A stretch of DNA of 64,000 bases from Crocodylus rhombifer. Its lineage: Eukaryota > Chordata > Crocodylia > Crocodylidae. The notes beneath the pieces were generated by a model. The model saw only the letters and a list, made by a program, of their open reading frames with translations, was not told where the DNA came from and did not search any database. Made by a program: the position numbers and the translations under genes. How positions within the stretch are numbered: position 1 is the stretch's first letter; each line of letters opens with the position of its first letter. Location: assembly GCA_038503035.1 (NCBI GenBank), contig JAVSML010024021.1, forward strand, positions 2,312-66,311. The letters run 5' to 3'. This document shows, piece after piece, positions 11,842 through 25,452 of the stretch.

Positions 11842-13190
11842 AGTATGTATTTAAATGAATGAACATGCAAGTAAGGAAAGCTGAATAGAAACTCTATAAT
11901 ATGCACCTAACAGCACAATTTGTCTCAATGAAGTCTCACTGTTCTTGAGCCTACTGGCTGCCATTTCAACAAGATTTAATACTAAAAGTAATACAGAATA
12001 GGCCAAAAAGACAGAGCAAATGATTTATATCTTCTGGGGGTAAAATAACCAGCCTCTCTCATTACTATTTTTAGAAGCATAAATTAAATAATCAGCTGTT
12101 ATTGAGTGCTACAGTAAAATTGAGTAAATATTTCAGAAGTTTGAAACTCACTCACTTCTGACTTACAGTCCTTTTGTGCCCATTTCTGACAATTATGCAG
12201 TCAGAATTTTATTAATAACTGTATGCTAATAGAAAGCATACAGAGAGTTCATACTCTCACACAGACTGAAATAGAAGGTTCCCACTAATGTATTTTTCTG
12301 CATGCATTCATAATAAAAACTGGTAAGATTAAAGTTCATCTTTCCAAGAAACAACAATACAAGTTTTGATTTGTGGTACCAAGCACAACATTGTTTGAAT
12401 TCAAGTTTTTACATATGATGAGAAGGTTTAGAGATTAAATTAATTCTATAATAAGAACATTTTAGACAATAATTGTTAACACTTATGTATAAGACCAAAT
12501 TTCCTGAATATTTTTTGCAAAATGTGTAGTCAGATTTATTGTTAGATACAAGCATTCTAAATACTTATTATTGTTATATACAATAATATCTACTTCTGTT
12601 TCCTACGTAAGCAGAACTGACAAATGTTGAACTACTTTCTATTTCTATTCAAACATTTATTTTCACTAACTTCATAGGGAAGTCAATAAAAAAACTTCAG
12701 AAAACCAAAGCAAAAGAACTACTTGCCCAGCTAGAATGACACTTAATGCCATTAATGTCACCTACAAAGAAAGAGCTTCCAATTTCTTTTTTATGTTTTG
12801 AAAAATGACTCTGAAAGTAAAATTTGGAGCCTGATCCAAAACAAACTGGATTCAGTAGGGTTAAGATCAGTTCCTTAGCAGCAACTGCTGTCAAAAAATA
12901 AACAGGACATTAGGATACATAAAGAATGGGATGAAAAATACTGCAGAAATATTATTATGCCATTATAAAAGTCAATGGCCTCACCAAAACTACTGAAGTA
13001 CTAGTAACCATATCAAAAAGGATATTTAAGGATCATTCAACGACACAGACCAATGCAAAAATGATATAGTAAAAACCTCTCATATGGACATATATTGAAA
13101 ATATTTTAGTTTTCTTTTGAAATGAAATGAACAAAAGAGAATACAACAAGAGTATATAAAAGAATGAAGGGTGAGGAGAAGATAGATCAG
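11842..13190. other. Non-coding AT-rich sequence, no gene seen
   Basis: No ORF with domain content and no repeat recognised. Confidence 0.5.
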
Positions 13191-13617
13191 GAGCTTCTCG
13201 TACCCCAAGCACAAAATATGCAGGGGATTCAATGAAAATAAATGGTGGTATAAGTGGGTAACCTAACTTGCTGGCTTTTGCAAGAGGGCTTTGTTCTTCG
13301 AGGTGCACTTCAGGCAGTCCTCCCAAATAATACAGTCCTTAAGTAGCACAGAAGAAAACAAATAAACAATGCAAAAACCTTGTCTGCCTGTCCCAGGCAC
13401 TCAAGGAGGTCCTTTGGTTCTGCCTCCCAGCATAAACACTAGCCCCTAGTGGCAGCAAGCAGTTGACCTCATCACCTGTTTCCTCCTCCCTTACTTACCC
13501 TTTTGGTAGCTTTTTAAAGCTCCTAGCAGGAAAGTCCCTGCTATCCAAATGCTCTGCAGCTGGGCTTTTTCAAAAGGAATGAGTGTTCCTCTTAAAAGAA
13601 CAGACCACCCTGTTGCA
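13190..13617 (-). mobile_element. Possible LTR fragment
   Basis: Read on the minus strand from 13617, the segment starts TGCAACAGGGTGG. It has a TATA-like 'ctttaaaaagc' about 110 bp in, and it is distinctly GC-richer than its surroundings, as expected of a solo LTR. The other end is not defined and no target-site duplication was found, so this is a weak call. Confidence 0.3.
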
Positions 13618-13936
13618 GGTGGCAAATTCAGATTATAAAATAAATACTTTTACACACCATGCAAAATTAGACTATAAACCTCATTATCATAGGATGTCAT
13701 TAAAGCCAAAATATTTTTAAGATTTTAATAGGGATTGGGTAATTTATATGAACAACAAGAGTATTCAGAGCTATAACATCAACCTGATGGACTGAATACA
13801 GAAATAATTTTTAGGAGATAAAAAATTGATGTTTCCAGGGATAACATTCCTGTTATATTTAAGATTAGGATGAAGGTTTTACGGAAACCACACATCTGTT
13901 TATCTAGGTTTTTTCTTTGCCTCTGACACAATTACT

Positions 13937-14610
13937 GGAATCATAGAAAAGTAAACCTAGAAGGCACCTCAGGTTGTTATATTTTCTGAGGCTCTGCACA
14001 AGGCAGGATCACCCCTCTATAAATTACCTAAGACAACTTCTTGTTTATCCTCATCTTAAAAACTTCAGCAGCCTCTGCAGGTAGCCTGTTCCATTGCTTG
14101 ACCACCAGCAGTGAACAAAATGTTTTTCTAAATATTAAAATTAAATTTCCATTGCTGACATTTCTGACATTTAAAACTCCTTGTCTTGTTTCCTAAAACC
14201 ACAGGGAATAATCTAGCTCCATCTTCTTTATGAGCACCCTTCAGGTATTTGAAGACAATTATCAAATTCTCCCTCGAACTAAATAATCCCAGTCTTTTCA
14301 GCCTTTCCATGTAAATTATGCTTTCAAGACTGCTAATAATTTGTCTGGCTCCACTAGACTCTTTCTAACTTTCCCACATCTTCCTTGAAATGCAGTGCTC
14401 AAAACTAGATGCAGTAGTCCAGGTGATGCCTCATTAGCGCTTAATCAAATGGAAGAATCACTTCATTTTATTGGCAAGTGATGTATCTACTAATACAGAC
14501 CAGTATGCTACCAGTCTTTTTTGTAACAAGAATACCCTGTTGGCTTATACTCAGCTTATGGTCCCTCAGGCCCTTTTCTGCAGTACTACAGCCTAGCTTA
14601 CTGAAGACAG
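13937..14610 (-). mobile_element. Old CR1 LINE fragment
   Basis: Highly diverged antisense CR1. The 3' end word 'atcatagaaaagtaaacctag' begins at 13937. 'ctccttgtcttgtttcct', 'cagcctttccatgtaaat', 'caaaactagatgcagtagtc' and 'ggcccttttctgcagtacta' follow in CR1 order. There are many frame breaks; it is one of the oldest copies in the window. Confidence 0.8.
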
Positions 14611-17600
14611 GAGGCTGTTAGATGGGTTAGACACTGCTCTCATCAGTATGACAACTTATGTGTTTTTTAGTGCACCTGGAGACAATTAGGAATGGATATT
14701 GCTATAACACAAACATCAACAGTGTAAGTTTTACCATACTGGCTCACCAACATAGCTTAACACCCATTTGGAGAGGCCACCTGTGGGAAACAAGAAGGTA
14801 GTTCATTTGCATTTTTGTGACATTAACATTGACACCTTTAGAAATGGACTGAGACCACCTTATTTCCAAGCAGGGGTCAGATAGCACTGACTATTTTTTT
14901 TCTTATCCGGATAGGATTTGAACCATATGAACTTTATATTTAATTATCAGTCTCCTGAATCCTCAAAGATGATATGGTAATTAGCTCAGATCCCTTAACA
15001 GTTCGTTTCCAGATTTTCTGAGAAATGGGTTTTAGGATGATGGGGGAAAATTGCAAGAAAATTGCATGTCAAAGTAAATGTAACTGGAGATCTTTTGAGA
15101 GATGCTTTTAGTTTTAAATTTGAATGGCTTGTACAAAACTATTTAATTGAGCTTATGCCCAAATTAACACCAACATTTTAAATTTTTTTTAAGGATTTGC
15201 AAAGGATTTTTATATGGATAGAGTTAGTCTGATTATCATGTGTGGACATTCTTAGTCCAGAATATAAGTGCCTTACAGTTTTCAAAGTAGGTTAAGCTAA
15301 ATATGGACAAAACGCTCTATTTTGGAATAAGAACATCCATGCAAAACCATCCAGCCATGAACTATCAGGGATCATTAATCCATAGGAAACTGATGTGTAA
15401 TAAAATGCTTAAGAGTCGATTGTCTGTTATACTGGAATTTATTTGATCACAATTCAATATTGCTGTTAACTGATTTCATGTCAATGTCATATATATTGCT
15501 GATGTTACCTTAAATTAAATTGTTATTTGTATATAGCTTTAATGCTACTTATAAAAATTAATATTAACTTGCCTTTCATCTAGCAACTTGGACAGCAGAC
15601 CCATCATGCATTTAAATCAATTTCAGTACTGGTACATAGGACCTTCTCAGCTCCTTACTAAACATGTTCAATGATCTTTTATGAACATCTTTTCAGTATA
15701 AATATTGCAATTTAAAAAGAAAACAAAATAAAAAGATTTAAAAATTAAAATGAAAAACGTAAAAGATAGTTTATTGTATTGTAACAAAATATATTTAACA
15801 TACGTATGTAAACTTATTTTTAACATTCTTAACATTAAGCAATAAAATCAAACAGTTCAATACTTCATATAAATGGGAGGGGAAGTGTGATAGCATGGTG
15901 AAAAAAATGTGGAAGGATCAAGGGAAAAGAGAAACAGAAAGGCGGTACAGTTTGACTACTGAGCTCTTGGGTATGTCTTAGTCAAAAATTTCTATGAGTA
16001 GAGCTCAGATTTCTTTGAACTGGAATAGTTGATCCTTTCTGGGGAAAATGGACTCTTTCCCTGGCTGTGTTTAGAATATCAATATTTGTTTCTTTTTCAA
16101 TTCTGTAAAATCATCATTGCTGACCTCACAAACCTCTGGGTCTTTCTGCAGTCACTGCCTCAGTTACCTGTTAATACAATGAAGCACCAAGGAAGAAACA
16201 AATAGTGTGTATGACTCCTAGAAGTGCTCCTTTTAAGTTTCATACAAATAATTCTGTCCATTACATCTCTCTCATGCTGCTGTAGCAAGATAAGATAGAT
16301 TCATATGGCTTGGAATAAATGAGAGCAAGCCCTCAACTCACTCCAAAACAGAAGTACAGACATACTTAGTGATCTTTTCCATCAAAAAGGCAGAGAGGGA
16401 TTACAAGGGTTTAGGTAGTGTGTAGAACATCTCCAGTATATCTTATACTTCAGAAATTGCAGTCAATTCCTGGGGTTCCACACCAAACTGATTGAATGAT
16501 AAACATTTCAGCTATATTTGTTATCATGTCACTGTAGGAAGAGAGCTAGGCTGATTTTCTAGGACTTGAAATTGAACCATTCTTCCAATGTCATCCAATT
16601 AAACTGGACATATATTGTTTCTCTCCATCCATTATCTCCATATTGGTTGCCAGTCTGCATGCCAGAATTACCCTGAAGAGTAGCTTTTGTTTGGATTTGG
16701 AGGTAAAAATAGGATTTGCTTGAAAAAATGGTCCATATGCTGTCCTGGTATACACTACAGAGGGTTCTGTTTTTCTCTATAGAGTACAGTAATAATACCA
16801 TGAACCCCAATGGGAGGATCCACTTCTTTCTGCTTTAATCTCCACCAATAAGAAGGGGCTTACGTTCAGTTGCTGGAATCACGCATGACTAGGATATGAT
16901 GTAAATAACACAACAATTCTGAATTTCTGCAAGTCTGAAGCAAATCCTGTTGATGGAGAATGGAAGTTTTTTTTCTAAAACAGCACTGAATGTATTGCAC
17001 TTATTACTGGTCTATCTGTTGTCATCCTGCCATTTTGTTTTAGAAATTTTAAGAAGATCAAGACTGCTAAGAGGCCCCAGACAAATACCACAAGATATGT
17101 TCCTTTTAAAGGTATTAATTTTTCCATGAATTCCTAACAAAATCCTTGCCACTGACTGGTGGTGTTTCATATTAGTTTTTTAGGTTCTAAAGTATATTTT
17201 TACAGTTTATTGCCAATATTCTTTGGTATTTTGTTCATCAAAAATGTAATTGCTTCAGATTGCCTAGGAACACATCATTGGGAGAAAGCTGAGATAACAA
17301 GGTATTTGAGAAATCTCAGGTAGTTCCAAGTATTCCAGTTAACATCGGTAATATTCTTTCTTTTCTCTCATGGGAAATCTCCTAACATTTGTATATGATT
17401 TTTTTTGGTTCTGTTACTGCATCAAAAATATCCATTATCAATCCAACTCTAACCCCAACCTTAATTTAAGATAGAACTTCATCCCCAGACACACTGAGTG
17501 CATACAAGTCATTCTCTTTCTGTTTTAAGGGTTCTTGACAAAGCAGAATTGGTCTTTACCTTACTCATTGCTGCTCAACATAGTCTGCATATTTATCTTC

Positions 17601-19187
17601 TTATCACTCACTAATTCACAATAGCAAAGAAAGCTTTTAGTGAAGCTGGTTTAATAAGAAACAGCACCCCTGTGCGTGCAGCTCTTACTCATGAAAAGGA
17701 GATCACTTAGATTTGCTGTTTCCTATTACTAAAGTGTGCAAGGGCAATAGTTCTATGCTTCTGTTTTTTCAGTCTTAGGTAGGTCATTATAGCAACCTAT
17801 GTGAAACCTGGGGAGTGGAAACGGAGGCTGCAGATAGGCAAAGTTGGAAGACCCTGAAAGCCAGTCTGGACACATAGCTTAATTTTACTTGAAGAATGGG
17901 AAAAAATCCCATTAAACAAACAAAAAAGAACAATGTATATAGTAACTCAGAATGATTGGATTTTGAGTGGAGACAAGAGTATATGCATGGTATCTTTGGC
18001 TACTGTGTAAGAAGGGTTCTAAACATTCATCTGTTTTATTTGCAGCTATGCTATTAGATTATCAACCAATTCAATCTCAGTGGGATGCAGCAATGGTATC
18101 ATTCCAGCAACATCGTTAAGCAGCAATACTAGACTGGGAAAATATGACCAATTCTCAGTGATGTATAATGAAAACATACTGACGCCAGAGGAAATGCTGT
18201 CAATAAGAAACCGATGAAGCAAGAATATTCACTTCAAATTTACAGTAGCTGACCCACATTTCAATAACATATTTGAAGGAGGTGGATGTTTCAGGACAAA
18301 CTGAAGTTAGCAATTTCCCCCTTAAATGCAGCCTGTTAGACTACTGAAATCCAGAGTAGTGTTAGCCCTGGGGGAACCAGTCAAGAAAGAACTGACAAGC
18401 CTGCAAAAATGTAGCATCGCTACTTCTCTTGTAACTAGCTCAGCTGCACAGTAATCACGAGAAAACCTTCAGATAAACCAAGGACCAGCAGTGATACTAA
18501 CCACTGTCCATAGCACTGAAAGAAGTCACCACTCATTAACAATGACTGAAGACCTGATCTATCCAGGGCAAAAGTGTTCACCACTCATGAAGTAAATAAT
18601 GGGTTCTGGCATATTGAACCTCATGAACTGTCCAGCCACCTGATAACCTTGCCACATATTTTGCCAGTTATCACAGGACACAGATGTCTAGGAGCTGTCT
18701 GGTAGAAGACATTCTTGTGTCTACCAGGCATTAAGGGAACTCTTGAGCACCAAGATGGAAGCTGATGACAATCTTGTCATGGGAAACAGAGATAACAAGG
18801 GCAAAGCACCCCAGGTCAAAAAAACCAAGCTATGAAAACTGAATGCAGATAATCTAAAGCTGAGAAGAAACAAACTTTCCTACATTAGATGTCTGTTTAC
18901 TTTTGAGGGATTCTGGCTGGACCTTCAGAAACTAAGGGCCATTAAGACAATACTCAGCCCAAGGATATAAAGGGAGCCCAGCCACTTGTTGCACAGCACT
19001 CAGATGCCTATGAATAAAAGTGGCTGTAATTTTTCTAATGAAACAGTATCACGGAGGGGAAAAAATAAGTGTCAGCAGACCACAGAAAGTTTCATTCCAA
19101 CTTATGACAAATTCTAGAGTAACTTTGCCTGGATTCCTGGTAGCTCTTGGATCCACAATCCTAAGGTAAATACATATTGAAGAGAAT
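14611..19187. other. Long non-coding AT-rich stretch, no gene seen
   Basis: 4.5 kb without a convincing exon, repeat family or RNA gene. Poly-A/T-rich patches (for example 15710-15850) are the only visible features. Whether any part is conserved regulatory sequence cannot be judged from one sequence. Confidence 0.5.
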
Positions 19188-19570
19188 ATTCATAGACGTT
19201 AGGGCTGGAAGGGACCTCAGAAGATCATCGACTCCAGTCCCCCGCCTGAAGGCAGGAAGTCAGCTGGGGTCATAGGATCCCAGCAAGATAAGTATCCAAT
19301 TTTTTCTTGAAGGTGTTCAATGTAGGTGCTTGAACCACCTCTGATGGCAGGCTGTTCCAGACCTTGGGGGCTCAGACAGTAAAGAAATTCTTTCTTATGT
19401 CCAGCCTGAAATGGTCTTGCAGGAGTTTATAACTGTTCAACTTCGTCATCCCTTGGGGTGCTCTGGTGCACAAATGTTCCCCCAGATACTGGTGGTCACC
19501 CCGATAGGTGGCCATCAGATCATCCCTGAGCCTGTGCTTTTCCAGGCTAAAGAGCCCAATATGACCCTCT
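19188..19570 (-). mobile_element. CR1 LINE fragment (3' end)
   Basis: Antisense CR1 3' end, very similar to the corresponding part of the 41456-42940 copy ('gtcataggatcccagcaaga', 'aggtgttcaatgtaggtgct', 'aagaaattctttcttatgtc'). It is 5'-truncated within the RT C-terminus near 19570. Confidence 0.9.
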
Positions 19571-20607
19571 TCTGACCAGCTAAAAGCTGCAAATTGTATA
19601 GAAAGTGGTGATTATAACTTTAGCTATTAGAAGGTGTCTTGAACAGAAGTCAGCACACTCTCATAATTGTTCAAAGGGGAGCTTGCCAGTTAGCACAGGG
19701 AACTGGAGGGGGAGTGTCAGGAAGCAGGTAACCAGTACAGCATGAAGATGAAGGTGAGTGGATTGCCCTGGAGCATTCAAGAGCTAAATCTGCCATTTTC
19801 CAAGGGTTTCTGTGGCTTCTATATTAACCCTTTCTTTTTGCCAGCTTGCTATGAAAAACACTATGCATAGAAAGGTCTTTGAAAATGCTATTCTCCATGA
19901 CATCAGCACTAGCATAGACTCCAAGCATAGAATTGCTCTGGCAACTAACAGACCTTTTATTTCCCTCTCTGTAACTAAAGTAAACTGTTCCCATATACAA
20001 GAAATCATCGGTGTTGTCACACAATGCAGGAGCTCTCCCTCAGATAGTAGAAATTAAATCCCTGTTCACACTTACAAAGTGCTATAGTGGTAGAAATGAC
20101 AGCACAGATCTTTTAGGTGAGGGTCATCAGGAACTAAGGGCTAATACTGAGAGACCTACTTACAGACAGATGGGGAAGAAGTAAGCCTCGGGCAGAATAG
20201 TTTTCTTGAAAATAGAACACAGGGCATTTTTGTTGGTGGAATAAACTGAGGCAGCATGAAGTCTCCTCAAATAAATTTGCTTTTGGACTAATTTTGGTAA
20301 TTTTCTCAACAAACATCCATTGTTCTGTTACAGTTTTAAGAGTAGCTTTACTATTGAAGGATATTTCTATCACGATTTAAACATGCTTCAAGAGAATGAA
20401 TTATCTGTAATGCTGAATGAAAATTGGAGTAAACACTAGAAAACAAAAGTATGAAATTATTTGAAATATTTCAAATAATTTACTTTGTTTATACAGTTCC
20501 ACTGGAGACACATTGATGCCATCGTTTATTTTACTATATTAATTTAATATGTTTTTATGAAAAAAAGAGAGAGGGGCCTGAAACTAAAGTTAACTTACAA
20601 ATAAAAA
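19571..20607. other. Non-coding sequence with a perfect short palindrome
   Basis: No gene is seen. 20454-20481 is a perfect 28-bp AT-rich palindrome. The rest is unremarkable. Confidence 0.5.
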
Positions 20608-20800
20608 TCATATAATCATAAATAATCGGATTGGAAGAGACCTTAAGAGATCATCTAGTCCAGCCCCCTGCTCAAAACAGGACCATCCCCAACTATATAA
20701 CCCTAGCCAAGGCTTTGTTTAGCCAGGTCTTAAAACCATCCAAGGATGGAGATTCTACAACCTCTCTGGGTAACCTATTCCAGTGCTTTAGCAACAATAG
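20608..20800 (-). mobile_element. CR1 LINE fragment (3' end, old subfamily)
   Basis: Antisense CR1 3' end with 'gagaccttaagagatcatct', 'ccagccccctgctcaaaaca' and 'atggagattctacaacctct'. It is of the same subfamily type as the 1719 copy rather than the 19188 copy. Confidence 0.85.
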
Positions 20801-23195
20801 TGAATTTTCACATTGATGGCCAGTGTAAATAATATGATATATGGCTCTGTTGTTTACAAAAGCATTTTTAGCATCATGCAATCTAATTAACGGTGCAAGA
20901 ACAAAGCTTACTACAGGTTTCAGTTTAATTAATCATCATATTGATATGCTTTCTTTCTAATAGAGTCCCAAGATCAAAGTGGACTTGGCTTGCGTCATGA
21001 GCACTCATTACATTGGAAGGGGTCATAATTAAACTGTTTATAATGGTTCCTTTGACATATGAACAGTTGAAGACTTATTACAGGCAGAAGTACCAATAAA
21101 AAGTTTATAACAGGGATGGGTTTAGCCGAAATAAAGCTCAGTTTATGATTAATGGAATCATGTGGAACCTAGCAGCTTCAGTTCTCAGGAAAGATATGTA
21201 GATCTTTCCTTTATGTTTCTGGATTTGCACCTTCAGTTTTGCTCTTTGAATTTTACATTTGTTTCAAATAAATACTCAAAAGTTTTTATGCATATGAGGT
21301 CTAGGGGATTTACCTAAATATGAGTCAGAATAGACAATGACTCCCCAATAATTAGATTCTATATATGGATATTTTATAAATTTGTTAAAAACTTCTTCCA
21401 GCTACAGAACCTAAATATTGGAGGTTTGCCTTGAATTTGTCCCCTCCCACTGCTACAACAGGGAAAATAAATCTTGGAGGGAGTCAAGTACCCTCCTTAC
21501 CCCCAACTTTTTTTCTATGCAGACCCTTCCCCTGCTAATTTCTTTCAAGCCCTGCTCTCCATTACGCACAGAATTGAGGAACAAATCTGAAAACACTGAC
21601 CTTGAAATAAGCATATCTGTAGTAATGTGCATATGGGCAAAGTACTACAGGCACCCTACACATAGTTCCCCCAGAATGGATGCATTTTACCTTTTTTAAA
21701 TTTTAGTGCAGGTATTCCATAAACACACTTTTAAACTCCACTTTTTTACCTGCTTATATGTAATACAAACTATGCATGATATTAATCCAAAGACAAAAGT
21801 CTCATGATTTTATCATGTAGTTCACTGGGCTGAGCCACAGCACGGTCAACAGCATGTCAAGTCATAGTAACCCTACAGCTAAGCACTGCTTAGTACATGT
21901 CTGTATTTGAGATACCACCCCCACCCAAAGGATCTATGTACTAATTAGCCCCCACTCATGACTGGACCCCGGTGTTTTCATCACAAGCCCTTGGATCCTC
22001 GCAAAATTTATATGTAGATAACACACAAGGCAACTTGGTCTGGAACCACCTCACGGAGAGCAGAACCACACTAATTACATGCAAAAAGGCTGAGGGAAGA
22101 GGCAACAGAGTGATTCTGGGAAAACTGGTTGGGCCCTATTCGGTAATGATTGCCAGACACTTAAGGCTGGTGAAGAAACAGGAAGAATTGGAAATGGGAA
22201 ATAAAGACACAGCTTAGCTGTGGGAGTGAAGAGGAAATCTAAATGTATTCAAAGTAGTGGCTTCATAATTGGCTTCCTTACTGAGCCCATATTGCTTTTG
22301 GCAGCAATGAAATCATAGACAATGTATTTAATAATGTTTCCTTTTATGTGAATATAAGACAAAGGGCTTTTTCACCATACTGATTGGTGGGAAAAAAATC
22401 TCATCTTGTATTTGAGTAAATTTGGTATTTATTGTTAACTTCTTAGCCTAGAAACTTCAGGGTAGGATTATCACAAGATTAGGGATTCAACTTGAGATTG
22501 CTAAGTAATGACTAGAAATAGAGTAGATTTCCTCTAGTGGTTCCAGATAAAAGGAGGACTAACTAAGAATAAAAGTTAACTAAACAGTTTTCATATCAGA
22601 CCAAAAAAGGGGGATTTGTTTTGGGTAAAGAATCTAGAACATTTCTTATTTTATTTTTGCTGTTTTCCCCCCTACAAAACAACAACAAATTGGGCTTACC
22701 ACTACAGCTATTAATATACATATACACTTCCATATCACAGAACAAAGCAGTATGAAAAATAGAGGAAACTACAAAATCAAGTAAAAGTTGTAGGGATTTT
22801 TGTTCATTTGGTTGAGCTTTGAAATGTGGCTGACAATTGAAGAGTAAAACCCTGACCACTATGAAATCAGTGGGAGGTTTGTATTAGATTTCAGTTTCAA
22901 TTTCTCTCTAAACATAATGGAATGTGTGCTACTTGTGAACATTCTGTGAAGGTCTTAGGTGGTAACATGGGTGAATGTAGGATTTTGCAAAGGGGAGTAC
23001 AGATGGTGTGGCACATCACTACATACAACATCTTTTCACCAGTTAAGAGAAACTAGAAGGTTTAATAGTATGTCAAGGGGCTAGCACTGTATTATTCAGT
23101 TTAAGATCAAATAAAATTATATATACATTTTTTGGAAAGTGCACTAATTTGCACTAACATACTATTTCCAAAACACAGACTTGGCAGACACAGTC
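20801..23195. other. Non-coding sequence, no gene seen
   Basis: AT-rich DNA left of the retrovirus; only short domain-less ORFs. Confidence 0.5.
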
Positions 23196-23200
23196 AAAAG

Positions 23201-23756
23201 TGTTGTGCCCTGCGGGTGAGTACCTGAGGCACAATGAGGAGAAGGTTCATTTTGCCTTAAAGGGAGGGAGAGGTTTTTCTCTGTTTGCAGATCACGGAGC
23301 CTCCTGATCGCAGAACAGGGGACGAGTTGTAAATTGTAACAAGAAATTTTTATTTGTTTACTTACATGCCAATGAATGAAGTGCATAGGTACAGTGGCTT
23401 GATTAAATGCGTTTTGTTTACAAAACAAATTAACGACTCTCTATTTCTCTTGCGGATCACGGTTCAGTTCGCTGATCGGGTTGGTGAGCAGGGAAGGGGT
23501 ACGCCGGGAGAATCAGTGGTGGAGAAGCGCTGACGCGGTTGGCCAGACTGCGGCAGAAGGGACTGATCTGCTGGTCCCAAAATGGCTTCTGCCATGGCGT
23601 GGACTCAGTGAGGTTTTTAAAGACTTCCCCCTTCTCCCCTGGCTCCCCCTAACGTCAGAGGGGTAAGCTGTTTTTGCACCTTTTCTAAGCTTGTGGGAGG
23701 GGCTGGGTGCTAAACTTTGTGCTTATGACACTTTAACTGAAGTGAAGTACAAAACA
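23201..23756 (-). repeat. 3' LTR of the endogenous retrovirus
   Basis: 556 bp, matching 30243-30799 along its whole length. In viral sense it starts TGTTTTGTACTTC and ends GGGCACAACA. It has a TATA-like TTTAAAAA (around 23613-23620) and a polyadenylation signal AATAAA (23349-23354), so U3, R and U5 fall in the expected order. A short purine tract (AGCAAGGGGGCA) lies immediately before it at about 23757-23768 and is the candidate polypurine tract. Confidence 0.95.
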
Positions 23757-23781
23757 TGCCCCCTTGCTGTACAGCACAAAG

Positions 23782-25452
23782 TTACGTCTCACTTCCGCTT
23801 TCTACAGATTCAGGATCTTGTGCCGGCAAGTGGGTGTACGCAAAAGCAGGTAGCGTTATTAACTTTTGTTTCAAAAACTGAAAAACACAACAGGAACAAG
23901 AAGTCACAATGACAATCAGAAATAAGAGGGATAACAGCGGGGGGAGTAAGTTTAACAGCCATGATGAGGCATCCCAACCCAACCACTTAAACACTCTCAA
24001 CAACCACCCTTGGCCAACACCAGAGATAGCATTGACGTCTTTGTCGATCATGCGGATCTTGGTGATCTGGTTTTGAAGAGGAAGGGAAACGTTAGGGATG
24101 GCGATGCAACACATCACGGGACAGGTTTAAGTATTGACAAAGGCCTCCGTGTTGGATGAGCATAGAGTCTAAAGCGAGGCAATTCTGCATGGTCATTTGA
24201 GATGTCGCCTGTACTTGCTGGTCCAGTAAGTCAAGGCCGCTTGCGGTACGGTTAGCAAGGAGCTTGACTTGTTCTGCCAGCTGGGCGATGGCTACACAGG
24301 CTTTTGCAATGCCTAAGCCCCAAACAAAGAAATCTTCAAAGGCCCAACTTAAACCTGGGCTACCTTTTTGCCATATGTAAGTGAACTCCACACGGGATTA
24401 ATGGGGTGAATGCGTCGGTGGAGGAGTGGACTCGTGGGATGAGCAGTAGAAGCTTGTAAGGGGGGGCAAAAGGAGACAGAGCCTAAAAAGCATTGGAGAC
24501 CTGATAGTGTGGCAGGTAAAACAATATACAGTCAGCTGTCAGTACATGCCCAGACAAGGCCGAACGGTGCCGGCGTGGCCAATTCTGAACATGTACCGCT
24601 AAACTTGAAAAGTTCGCAGGCTTGCTCCAGAGGACCAGACTGTTGAAAGGGGAAGGTGACATGGTGGCAGGCCGCATTTATTAGCACTGCCTGTAAAATT
24701 GGGTAATAGAACCCGGACCAGGAGTTATTTCCAAGGGGCCCTTGGTGGGTTAGGTTAACGGCCAAGGAAGCGTTCCAGTGGACCAAAGGTGTGGGCTTGG
24801 TAAGGGGGGAAAGGGTGACCTCAGATTTGGATTTGGCACCACTGGGTGTAAGTGAGAGGTACCAGAGTGGGGTAATAGAGTGGGGGTGCCAGGCGAGTGA
24901 CATGTCAGGGTGAGACCAGTTGACACCTTGTGGGTTTATTCCCCAGGGGATGGCGGAGCAAGCGTGTGGGGCTTCCCTCTCGAAACAATCCTCACGAGGG
25001 GGCAAAGTGGTATTGGAGAGGTTCTCAAGGGTAAAGTTGCAGGGCCAGGTGAAATCCTTGAAGGTAGAACCTCCGCCCTCTAGAGGTGCGGAGGTATTGA
25101 TCGAGGTCACCTAACCCTTTGAGACCTGGGAAAACCAATCTGAAACATTGAAAACTTTAAGGTACAGGATCAAGATGAGGTCTGTAACTGACAAAGGTAT
25201 CTTGAGGCATGCAGTCAGGCCTTCTCCCGTCCCGCTGTCTCCCAAAGTGTCAGCCCACAGCGACAGTAGGTGCAGAACCGTGTTGTCAGTACGGATGGGG
25301 TTGTCAGCGGTGGGACTCGGGCTTGTGCATTTCATCACCGGCAGGGTGGTGAGCGAGAGTAGGGTTAAGAGTGGTCTCATGTTGGCGAAGGTGAACCTAG
25401 AAATAACATAAGAAAGGGGAGAACAGTAACTGAGTTCGGTACAGGTTAACAC
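23782..25452 (-). pseudogene. env: Retroviral env remnant
   Basis: The envelope glycoprotein gene, which normally gives a cleaved surface/transmembrane pair for entry. The first frame opens at 25452, just overlapping the end of pol (25446), as in simple retroviruses. A hydrophobic leader (MRPLLTLLSLTTLPVMKC) starts near 25380. The surface part (25110-24532) has about eight N-X-S/T sequons. The transmembrane part (24391-24092) has a hydrophobic N-terminus, a coiled-coil-like heptad region and QNCLALDSMLIQHGGLC, which resembles the conserved segment before the CX6CC motif of gamma-type TM proteins. A membrane anchor (LLNLLPPLLSLLFLIVIV) lies in the next frame (24117-23782). It is broken by TAG at 25111, TGA at 24532 and frameshifts near 24375 and 24110. 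Confidence 0.85.

Noticed and set aside
23162..23428. An 88-aa minus-strand ORF present in both retroviral LTRs (also 30468-30232)
   Set aside because: It is duplicated only because the LTRs are; it differs by frame-affecting indels, shows no domain and lies across the polyadenylation region.
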